Below, piece after piece: positions 53,430-60,431 of a DNA stretch of 64,000 nucleotides. The notes under the pieces were generated by a model, which saw only the letters and a list, made by a program, of their open reading frames with translations, did not search any database and was not told where the DNA came from. Location of the stretch: assembly GCA_040398805.1 (NCBI GenBank), contig JBBATK010000005.1:67855-131854 (forward strand). The letters are read 5' to 3'. The DNA is from JBBATK01 sp040398805. Lineage in GTDB: Bacteria; Bacteroidota; Ignavibacteria; Kapaibacteriales; NICIL-2. The translations under genes were made by a program, and so were the position numbers. Positions within the stretch are counted from its first letter, which is position 1. Each line of letters opens with the position of its first letter.

Positions 53430-53437
53430 TAGTTTTG
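53430..53437 (+). promoter_or_regulatory. promoter-like TAGTTTTG element
   Basis: Exact match to the octamer before the aminotransferase and kup genes, 92 bases before the SDR start chosen at 53522. Confidence 0.45.
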
Positions 53438-53521
53438 CAGTACGAGCTTCCGCTCATCACGGTTGCGGCCGACACGGTATTCCTTCGAAGACGACTTCGA
53501 TCCACCAATCCCTTTTTCCCT

Positions 53522-54406
53522 ATGAACATCGACCAATCCACCGTCATCGCCATCACCGGCGCATCGTCCGGCATCGGCGCAGCCCTTGCCCACGAACTTT
53601 CCCAATCATCGTGCACTCTGGCGCTCTGTGCGCGTCGTGCCGATAAACTCGCAGAGGTGGCCGCTGCCGCCAGAGAACGTGGATCCCGCGTGTTGGAGGT
53701 GGTCTGCGATGTGAGTGATGATACTCAAGCGCGGAACTTCATCGAGCGGACGGTCGCCGAGTTCGGTACCATCGACGTACTCATCAACAATGCAGGCAGG
53801 GGGAATCGTGCCTCTGTGGAGGACACCACGCGCGAGCGCTTGCAGAGCATTTTCGACCTCAACGTTTTTTCCTTGTGGTCGACGACCGCTGCCGCATTGC
53901 CCGTTATGAAAAAGAACCGTCGCGGTCATATCATCACCATCTCGAGCGTGGCGGGGAAGACCGGGTACGGATACAATAGCGCCTACGTGGCGGCGAAGCA
54001 TGCAGCAGTGGGCTTCGTGGCGTCGCTTCGTGCAGAACTCGTCGATACCGGCGTCCGTGCAACAGTGGTATGTCCGGCCGGTGTCACCACCGAGTGGTCC
54101 GAAGCGAGCGAAGATGCATCCATCGGCGCATTGTTCGCCGAGGGCATCAAGCGTTCACGGTCCATCGCTCGCGAGCAAGGTCTGCCACTCCCTCCGCTCA
54201 AGCCCATGATGTCTGCGACCGATGCCGCCAAACGCATCATCCGCGTCGTGCTCGACGACGAAGAGAACGACGTCTATACCCACGAAGGCAGCGAGAAATC
54301 GGTCATCCACTGTGCCACGGATCGTCACGACTACGAACATGGCATGAAGGCGTTGTATCTGGGAATGCAGCAAGCCTACGCGCAACAGCAATCCGGCGTT
54401 TCGTGA
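53522..54406 (+). CDS. SDR family NAD(P)-dependent oxidoreductase, 294 aa
   Basis: Classical SDR motifs are TGASSGIGAAL (cofactor), NNAGRGN, the catalytic Ser in ISSVAGK and YVAAKHA with Tyr-Lys. LCARRADKL after beta 2 indicates NADP(H) preference through the Arg pair. The C-terminal extension of about 45 residues (after SATDAAKRIIRVV) is longer than in FabG and like DltE/YqjQ-type SDRs. Substrate unknown. The chosen Met sits at the base of the Rossmann fold; a start at 53417 would precede the promoter-like element. Its stop overlaps the GTG start of the patatin-Omp85 gene (GTGA), so lipid metabolism is a reasonable guess. Confidence 0.92.
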   Translation: MNIDQSTVIAITGASSGIGAALAHELSQSSCTLALCARRADKLAEVAAAARERGSRVLEVVCDVSDDTQARNFIERTVAEFGTIDVLINNAGRGNRASVEDTTRERLQSIFDLNVFSLWSTTAAALPVMKKNRRGHIITISSVAGKTGYGYNSAYVAAKHAAVGFVASLRAELVDTGVRATVVCPAGVTTEWSEASEDASIGALFAEGIKRSRSIAREQGLPLPPLKPMMSATDAAKRIIRVVLDDEENDVYTHEGSEKSVIHCATDRHDYEHGMKALYLGMQQAYAQQQSGVS

Positions 54407-56946
54407 TCGTCCCTCGTTCCATATCGTTGGCTCGGGCACTCCTGTGTTGTGTATTCGCCGGAACGCTCACCCTGCACGCGGGGACGCTTCGAGTACCCAT
54501 GGGATCCGAACCGGATACCTTGCCCATACGGCGGATCGATGCGGATCGTCGGGAGACGACGATCACAGCACCTCGTGCGCCGCGCGTCATCCTCGTTCTG
54601 AGCGGCGGTGGCGCTCGCGGTGCAGCCCACGTGGGTGTGCTTCGGGAGTTCGAGCGCGCGGGGATCCGTCCCTCCATGGTCATCGGCACAAGCATGGGGG
54701 CGATCATCGGCGGACTCTGGTGCGCGGGCTATACGGCGCAGGAGTTGGATTCCTTGCTGGAGACCGTCGACTGGGAGGAGCAGTTCGCCACGGGTGTGGA
54801 TCGTGATCGCAATCGCTTGTTCCTTGATCAGAAGTACGAGCAGGACCGTGCCGTTGTGACGTTGCGCTTCCACGACTTCTCCTTGGTCGTTCCGCAATCG
54901 GTCACCAACGTCATGCGCTTCACCATTCCTTTCTTGCGATTGTTCTGGAACGCGCCGTATCATGACAACGGCGACTTCGATGCCCTGAAGATCCCGTTCC
55001 GTGCGGTGGCCACCGATATCGCTCACGCCCGCGTCGTCGCCTTAGGTAAAGGCAATCTCGTGGAATCCATTCGTGCGAGTGCGACGTTACCGCTGCGGTA
55101 TGCGCCCGTGCATATGGATAGCATGGTGCTGGTGGATGGCGGACTCCTCGCAAACATCCCCGTGGAGATCGCCCAGAGCTACTCGCCCGATATGATCATC
55201 GCCGTCAATACCACGTCGCCGCTGCTTCCTACCACGGCTCTGGATAAACCATGGAACGTGGCCGATCAGATCGTTTCCGTGATGGAAAAACAATTCAATG
55301 AGCGGGCCACGGGTCGTGCCACCGTGCTCATCGAACCGCGGATCAGTGATCATCCCAATACGGAGTTCCATGACCTCGACACGCTCGTCCGTGCCGGTGA
55401 GGCGGCCGCGCAGGAGAAGATGCCCGAGATCCGCGCGCGCATTTCGGCACTCCGCGATTCGTTACTTCGGCAGGGAGGAAATGGTGAGGCGAGAAGCGAA
55501 GGTGAACGTGGCGTCGCACCGCTCATACGACAGGTGAGAACCACCGTGAGCGATACCGCACTTGCCCAGCGCGTGAAATCCTTGGCGGGTGCCGAGTGGA
55601 ACGAAGAGAGTGTCCGAGAGCAGGTGTTGCGCCTGTGCCGCAAGAGCCGTCGCGCCTTCGCCGAGATTCGCACGCTCCGCTTCGACACGGCGCAAGGAGT
55701 GCTGGATGTGGCGATCGACGAGGGCAGATTGCGGAATCTGGAGATCAAAGGGAATACGACGGCGACACGATTGTTCGTGGCGCGGGAACTCAACCTTGCC
55801 GTCGGCGACCGCCTGAATGCCGATGACATCCTTTCCGGACTTGAAAGCATCATGTCCACCGATCTCTTCAGCGAGGCCAGTATCGACCTGGTTCGCGGGT
55901 CGCGCGACGGCATGGACCTGACCCTCAACGTCGTGGAACGGGGTTCGCAGATCCTGCGTCTGGGCGGCCGTATCGACAACGAACGCAATACGCAGGTACA
56001 GGCGGATTTCGTTCAGGAGAACGTGTTCTCGTCGGGTGTGCGCCTTGGGCTTCGCGTAGGAGGCGGCGGACGTAACAGCGTGCTCGACGCCCGCTTCGAT
56101 ATCCCCCGTATCCTCGATTCCTATTGGCTCTTCAGTGTGCGCGGATACTGGGATTCCCGTAACATCTACTTGTATCAATACGCGTCCAGCGTACGGAATC
56201 GTTTCGAAGCGCTCCAGACAGGCGATGCCCAGCAACAGCATCTCGGCGTGCGTGCCATGTTCGGTCGGCAAGTGGAAACGTCCGGACGTTTGACGGTGGA
56301 GGCACGCTACGAAGCCCAGCGGATGTTCCAACTCGGCGACTTCGTCACGAACCGAGAGTTCAAGCCGCTTGCAGCTCTTGCCCTGACGATGATGATCGAT
56401 GCGCAGGACCGCGCCGACTTTCCCACAAAGGGACGAGTGCTGCTTGTGAAAGTGGAACGGTCCGTTCTGCAAGCGCCGGACGTACCTCGGTTCACGAAGG
56501 CGGAGATCTATTCCTCGCGTACCTTCCGGTTCGGAGACCAAGCCATCAAGCCCTCGCTGCGCCTGGCGTTCTCGGATGTCGGGACACCGCAGACGGAGTG
56601 GTTCCATCTTGGAGGACAGGATGCCTTCTTCGGTATGCGGGAAGACGAACGTCGCAGCAGGAACCTTATTCTTGCGAACCTCGAGTACAGAGTGAAACTC
56701 CCTTTGCGCCTGCTCCTCGATTCCTATTTCTCTGTGCGATACGACGTAGGGGGCATTTGGCCCTCGGTCGATGCCATCCGCCTGGAAGACGTCCATCAAG
56801 GCCTCGGCATGCAACTCTCGCTCGATACGCCCCTCGGTCCGGCCAGGTTCGCCGTGGGACGTAGTTTCTTCTTCCTGCGCCATCCCGATACGATGGTCCT
56901 GGGTCCGTACCAAGTGTATTTCAGCATCGGCATGCGTATACAATAA
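54403..56946 (+). CDS. patatin-like phospholipase fused to POTRA and Omp85-type barrel (type Vd-like)
   Basis: From a GTG start overlapping the SDR stop, the 847-aa protein has a signal peptide (ALLCCVFAGTLTLHAG). The patatin domain follows (about residues 60-260) with the oxyanion loop SGGGARG (67-73), nucleophile Ser97 in GTSMG and the catalytic Asp245 in DGG. Next come a POTRA-like segment (about 440-510, LRNLEIKGNTTATRLFV) and a C-terminal 16-strand-like barrel (DAFFGMREDERR, then the terminal YQVYFSIGMRIQ). The order is that of PlpD and other type Vd autotransporters; whether the lipase is released cannot be seen. It probably acts on phospholipids at the outer membrane or outside the cell. 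A frame from 54070 lies inside the SDR gene and is rejected. Confidence 0.92.
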   Translation: MIVPRSISLARALLCCVFAGTLTLHAGTLRVPMGSEPDTLPIRRIDADRRETTITAPRAPRVILVLSGGGARGAAHVGVLREFERAGIRPSMVIGTSMGAIIGGLWCAGYTAQELDSLLETVDWEEQFATGVDRDRNRLFLDQKYEQDRAVVTLRFHDFSLVVPQSVTNVMRFTIPFLRLFWNAPYHDNGDFDALKIPFRAVATDIAHARVVALGKGNLVESIRASATLPLRYAPVHMDSMVLVDGGLLANIPVEIAQSYSPDMIIAVNTTSPLLPTTALDKPWNVADQIVSVMEKQFNERATGRATVLIEPRISDHPNTEFHDLDTLVRAGEAAAQEKMPEIRARISALRDSLLRQGGNGEARSEGERGVAPLIRQVRTTVSDTALAQRVKSLAGAEWNEESVREQVLRLCRKSRRAFAEIRTLRFDTAQGVLDVAIDEGRLRNLEIKGNTTATRLFVARELNLAVGDRLNADDILSGLESIMSTDLFSEASIDLVRGSRDGMDLTLNVVERGSQILRLGGRIDNERNTQVQADFVQENVFSSGVRLGLRVGGGGRNSVLDARFDIPRILDSYWLFSVRGYWDSRNIYLYQYASSVRNRFEALQTGDAQQQHLGVRAMFGRQVETSGRLTVEARYEAQRMFQLGDFVTNREFKPLAALALTMMIDAQDRADFPTKGRVLLVKVERSVLQAPDVPRFTKAEIYSSRTFRFGDQAIKPSLRLAFSDVGTPQTEWFHLGGQDAFFGMREDERRSRNLILANLEYRVKLPLRLLLDSYFSVRYDVGGIWPSVDAIRLEDVHQGLGMQLSLDTPLGPARFAVGRSFFFLRHPDTMVLGPYQVYFSIGMRIQ

Positions 56947-57035
56947 CCGTGCGGCAGGTCCGCGCGAGTCCCTCGTTCATCCTATCATCGTCGACACACC
57001 ATCACAGCTTCGTTCTCTCGTCATTCCATTCCCGT

Positions 57036-57524
57036 ATGAAACATCTTCTTCTCGTCCGTCATGGCAAAGCTCAGGATCACGGCTCGGTTCCGGTGGATTT
57101 CGACCGCACGCTGGTGGAGCGCGGCCGTCGGGACGTGCGTACCCTTGCTCAGGAACTGAACGCCCTGTCCTTCGCGCCGACCATCGTCCTCTCCAGTGCC
57201 GCTCCCCGAGCCGAAGAAACCGCCGAGATCCTCGTGGAGGCATTGAACGCATCTCCCGCACTCATTCTCGAGTCCGCCCTCTACCTTGCCTCCGCTGCCA
57301 CGCTGATACGTCGTATCGAAGCCCTGAGTGATGAGCACGACGTCGCCATGGTCGTTGCCCACAACCCCGGCATCCGCGACGCTGCGTCGTTGCTCTGCGC
57401 CGGGTTCCTCCCGTCGTTCCCCACAAGCGGTGCCGTGCTGTTCACCTTCGATTGCGACATGTGGGCAGGTTGCGCGTATGAAACGGCAAGCCGCACGCGA
57501 GCGTTCTTCCGCGATAAGGCATAG
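57036..57524 (+). CDS. sixA: phosphohistidine phosphatase SixA-like
   Basis: At 162 residues it has the histidine-phosphatase core: LLLVRHGKAQ (nucleophile His in RHG), LSSAAPRAEETAEIL and AMVVAHNPGIRDAASLL with the second catalytic His. The short length without extra cap domains is that of SixA, which dephosphorylates phospho-His on HPt or PTS proteins; small mutases and nucleotidases share the fold. The frame from 56949 adds 29 Ser/His-rich residues without support. Neighbours do not name a target. Confidence 0.9.
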   Translation: MKHLLLVRHGKAQDHGSVPVDFDRTLVERGRRDVRTLAQELNALSFAPTIVLSSAAPRAEETAEILVEALNASPALILESALYLASAATLIRRIEALSDEHDVAMVVAHNPGIRDAASLLCAGFLPSFPTSGAVLFTFDCDMWAGCAYETASRTRAFFRDKA

Positions 57525-57528
57525 GTGG

Positions 57529-57547
57529 GTGTGTCAAAATGACGCAC
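57529..57547. promoter_or_regulatory. operator-like inverted repeat (TGTCA-AAA-TGACG core)
   Basis: GTGTGTCA, three bases, TGACGCAC: eight-base arms with one mismatch. Same TGTCA-N3-TGAC core as the perfect copy at 57583, 53 bases or about five DNA turns downstream. Confidence 0.5.
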
Positions 57548-57582
57548 AATAATGCCATGAATCTCGATAAAATCGTACGATG

Positions 57583-57599
57583 TATGTCATAATGACATA
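57583..57599. promoter_or_regulatory. perfect palindrome TATGTCAT-A-ATGACATA
   Basis: Seventeen-base perfect inverted repeat with TGTCA-TAA-TGACA core, just upstream of the hsp20 promoter at 57622. Paired with the copy at 57529 it forms a two-site operator. Confidence 0.6.
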
Positions 57600-57621
57600 T
57601 TTACCTGCGATGCTACACACC

Positions 57622-57650
57622 TAGACACTTTGGCACGCCTTTGCTATGAT
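57622..57650 (+). promoter_or_regulatory. sigma70-like promoter of the second hsp20 gene
   Basis: TAGACA, exactly 17 bases, TATGAT: five of six matches in each box. It lies about 97 bases before the ATG at 57747, with the operator-like repeats upstream. Confidence 0.65.
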
Positions 57651-57746
57651 AGGAAAAGGCGCGGGCGAAAGCGGGATCACCGACGACCGCTTCGGCCGTA
57701 GCGAAAAGGTTCACCATTACTCTTTTCACCATTCTCAGGAGTACCT

Positions 57747-58205
57747 ATGAAAGTCGTTCACATGCATCCCATGAGCGGATTCGACACGATGGTTCGTCGC
57801 ATGAATCATCTGCTGCAGGATTTGGACGTCGGCGGACGTCGCCTTGAGCACACGGCATCGGTGCCGACGCGCTCCTGGACTCCCCGGGTCGATATCACCG
57901 AAGACACCACCACGTTTTCCGTTCGTATGGACCTTCCGGGCGTTCCCAAGGAACAGGTTACCGTATCGGTCGATGAACGTCGCGTTCTCACCGTACGTGG
58001 AGAGCTCGCGCACGACGAGATCAAGGAAGGCACCACCGTTCATCGCCGCGAGCGTCGCACGGGTTCCTTCGAACGTTCCTTCACCTTGCCCGAAAACGTC
58101 GATGCCGATGCCATCACAGCGCAATTCGAGCACGGCGTCTTGCATCTGACGCTTCCCAAAAAAGAAGAGCAGAAGTCGGGCGTGAAGACCATCACGGTAG
58201 GATAG
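57747..58205 (+). CDS. small heat shock protein, Hsp20/alpha-crystallin family (second copy)
   Basis: At 152 residues it has the core opening PRVDITEDTTTFSVRMDLPGVPKEQV, then VDERRVLTVRGE, GSFERSFTLPENV and FEHGVLHLTLPKK, typical of bacterial Hsp20. AGGAG lies seven bases before the ATG. It differs clearly from the copy at 22570, so the two are paralogues. It sits just before dnaK, a functional pairing, but a perfect hairpin at 58221 separates the transcripts. Its promoter region has two operator-like repeats. Confidence 0.95.
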   Translation: MKVVHMHPMSGFDTMVRRMNHLLQDLDVGGRRLEHTASVPTRSWTPRVDITEDTTTFSVRMDLPGVPKEQVTVSVDERRVLTVRGELAHDEIKEGTTVHRRERRTGSFERSFTLPENVDADAITAQFEHGVLHLTLPKKEEQKSGVKTITVG

Positions 58206-58220
58206 ACAACGAAGAAGCGC

Positions 58221-58247
58221 AAGAGACGCACGGCATGTGCGTCTCTT
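58221..58247 (+). terminator. perfect 11-base-pair hairpin between hsp20 and dnaK
   Basis: AAGAGACGCAC and GTGCGTCTCTT flank GGCAT. A T-run is missing, so termination is plausible but weaker than at the other sites. Confidence 0.5.
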
Positions 58248-58401
58248 CCGGCTTCGCATGCTCAGCATGCTCCGCGATGGCGGACCGGGATGAAGCATCG
58301 TTCCTCCCGTTCCGGCATCACGGAAGCGATAGTGACAGTGTTCCGTTGGAACCGACAACACGACAGGAAAGTATCAACACACATTTTTCAAGGAGTAGAG
58401 T

Positions 58402-60306
58402 ATGAGCAAGGTGATAGGAATCGACCTTGGTACCACGAACTCGTGCGTATCGGTCATGGAAGGAAGTGCGCCGGTGGTGATTGCGAATGTCGAAGGCATG
58501 CGCACCACGCCGTCCATCGTTGCCTTCACGAAGAGCGGCGAGCGCTTGGTAGGTCAGTCGGCGAAACGTCAGGCCATCACGAACCCGAAGAACACGGTGT
58601 ATTCCGTGAAGCGCTTCATGGGACGTCGTATGGACGAAGTGAATGAGGAGACGAAGCTGGTTCCATACACCATCAAGGGTGGTGACGGTAACTCGGCACG
58701 CGTGGATATCGACGGACGTCTGTATTCGCCGCCGGAAATCTCCGCGATGATCCTTCAGAAGATGAAGCAGACGGCAGAGGATTACCTGGGACAGAAGATC
58801 ACCGATGCGGTGATCACCGTCCCCGCATACTTCAACGACGCACAACGTCAGGCCACGAAGGATGCCGGCGAGATCGCCGGACTCAACGTGCGCCGTATCG
58901 TCAACGAGCCCACGGCCGCAGCTCTGGCCTATGGTTTGGACAAGAAGGGTCAGAACATGACGGTCGTCGTGTACGACCTTGGTGGCGGTACGTTCGACGT
59001 CTCCATCCTGGAACTCGGCGACGGTGTCTTCGAAGTGAAGTCCACCAACGGCGATACGCACCTGGGCGGTGACAACTTCGACCTTCGCCTTATCGACTAT
59101 CTGGCCGATGAATTCAAGAAGACCGAAGGCATCGACCTGCGGAACGACCCCATGGCGCTTCAGCGCTTGCGCGAAGCGGCGGAGAAGACGAAGATCGAAC
59201 TCTCGCAGATGTTGCAGACCGACGTGAACCTCCCCTTCATCACCGCCACCGCGGAAGGTCCGAAGCACCTCAACCTCAGCATCACCCGCGCAAAGTTCGA
59301 ACAGCTCTGCGCCGATCTCTTCGAACGTACGCTGCGTCCGTGCGAGCAGGCCATGAGCGATGCCAAGCTCACTCCTTCTCAGATCGACGAAGTGATCCTC
59401 GTCGGAGGTTCCACCCGCATCCCGAAGATCCAGGAACTCGTGAAGAACTTCTTCGGTAAGGAACCGGGCAAAGGCGTGAACCCCGATGAGGTGGTGGCCG
59501 TCGGTGCCGCCATCCAGGGCGCGGTCTTGACGGGCGAAGTGACCGACGTGTTGCTTCTCGATGTGACGCCGCTCACGCTGGGTATCGAAACCCTTGGCGG
59601 TGTGCTCACGCCCATGATTCCCGCGAACACGACCATCCCCACGAAGAAGAGCGAAGTGTTCTCGACGGCGAGCGACAATCAGCCCAGCGTGGAAGTGCAC
59701 ATCCTTCAGGGTGAACGTCAGATGGCGCGCGACAACCGCTCGCTGGGACGTTTCCACCTGGACGGCATTCCGCCGGCACAGCGTGGCGTCCCGCAAGTGG
59801 AAGTCACCTTCGACATCGATGCCAACGGTATCCTCAATGTGTCTGCGAAAGACCGCGCAAGCGGAAAGGAACAGAACATCCGCATCACCTCGTCGTCCGG
59901 ACTCTCTCAGGACGAAGTGGAGAAGATGAAGCGCGACGCGCAGGAGCACGCAGCGGAAGACAAGAAGCTGCGCGAAGAAGTGGAACTGCGCAATCAGGCG
60001 GACCAACTCGTGTTCCAGACCGATAAGCAGATCGGCGAATTCGCCGACAAACTCAGCGATGATCAGAAGGCGAAGATCACCTCCGCGAAGGACCGTCTGC
60101 AAGACGCCATCAAGAATAATCCTGCGGACATCAAACCCGCCATGGATGCCTTGAACCAGGCGTGGAGCGAAGCAAGCACCACCATGTACCAGCAAGCGGG
60201 CGCGAACCCCGAACCTCAAGCAGGTGCGGGCGATACGGGCTCGCAAGGCAACGGCGGTGACAAGACCGTCGAAGACGCCGAGTACACCGTCGTCGATGAT
60301 AAATAA
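58402..60306 (+). CDS. dnaK: molecular chaperone DnaK (Hsp70)
   Basis: The 634-aa protein begins IGIDLGTTNSCVSVMEG. It has the phosphate-binding DLGGGTFDVSILELGDG, the adenosine-site segment VGGSTRIPKIQ and the substrate-binding LLLDVTPLTLGIETLGG. The Gly/Gln-rich tail ends in Val-Val-Asp-Asp-Lys, close to the EEVD-like bacterial ending. It refolds client proteins with DnaJ and GrpE, whose genes are not here. AAGGAG precedes the ATG. The transcript ends at the terminator at 60376. Confidence 0.98.
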   Translation: MSKVIGIDLGTTNSCVSVMEGSAPVVIANVEGMRTTPSIVAFTKSGERLVGQSAKRQAITNPKNTVYSVKRFMGRRMDEVNEETKLVPYTIKGGDGNSARVDIDGRLYSPPEISAMILQKMKQTAEDYLGQKITDAVITVPAYFNDAQRQATKDAGEIAGLNVRRIVNEPTAAALAYGLDKKGQNMTVVVYDLGGGTFDVSILELGDGVFEVKSTNGDTHLGGDNFDLRLIDYLADEFKKTEGIDLRNDPMALQRLREAAEKTKIELSQMLQTDVNLPFITATAEGPKHLNLSITRAKFEQLCADLFERTLRPCEQAMSDAKLTPSQIDEVILVGGSTRIPKIQELVKNFFGKEPGKGVNPDEVVAVGAAIQGAVLTGEVTDVLLLDVTPLTLGIETLGGVLTPMIPANTTIPTKKSEVFSTASDNQPSVEVHILQGERQMARDNRSLGRFHLDGIPPAQRGVPQVEVTFDIDANGILNVSAKDRASGKEQNIRITSSSGLSQDEVEKMKRDAQEHAAEDKKLREEVELRNQADQLVFQTDKQIGEFADKLSDDQKAKITSAKDRLQDAIKNNPADIKPAMDALNQAWSEASTTMYQQAGANPEPQAGAGDTGSQGNGGDKTVEDAEYTVVDDK

Positions 60307-60375
60307 GAGTAACCACCGTTAGCGATGCACGCAGGCTGCGCTTCACCACGCGCGCTTGCATGCATCCGCAAAAGA

Positions 60376-60404
60376 AAAAGGTCAGGAGCAATCCTGACCT
60401 TTTT
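60376..60404 (+). terminator. intrinsic terminator after dnaK
   Basis: AAAGGTCAGGA, loop GCAA (a GNRA tetraloop), TCCTGACC and five T residues. It lies 28 bases before the restriction-modification gene and excludes that gene's upstream start at 60360. Confidence 0.93.
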
Positions 60405-60431
60405 CTGTTTGTGCGACGCGTATTTTCGTCC

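Noticed and set aside
57629..57646. sigma54-like TGGCACG...TTGCT before hsp20
   Set aside because: The GG to GC spacing is nine bases instead of the ten required; the overlapping TAGACA-N17-TATGAT explains the site better.
57657..57746. ROSE-type RNA thermometer in the hsp20 leader
   Set aside because: Hairpins are possible, but the AGGAG is not clearly sequestered by a U-rich complement.
58318..60246. 642-codon open frame antisense to dnaK
   Set aside because: Long antisense frames opposite dnaK are a known effect of its codon use; no motifs or start context.
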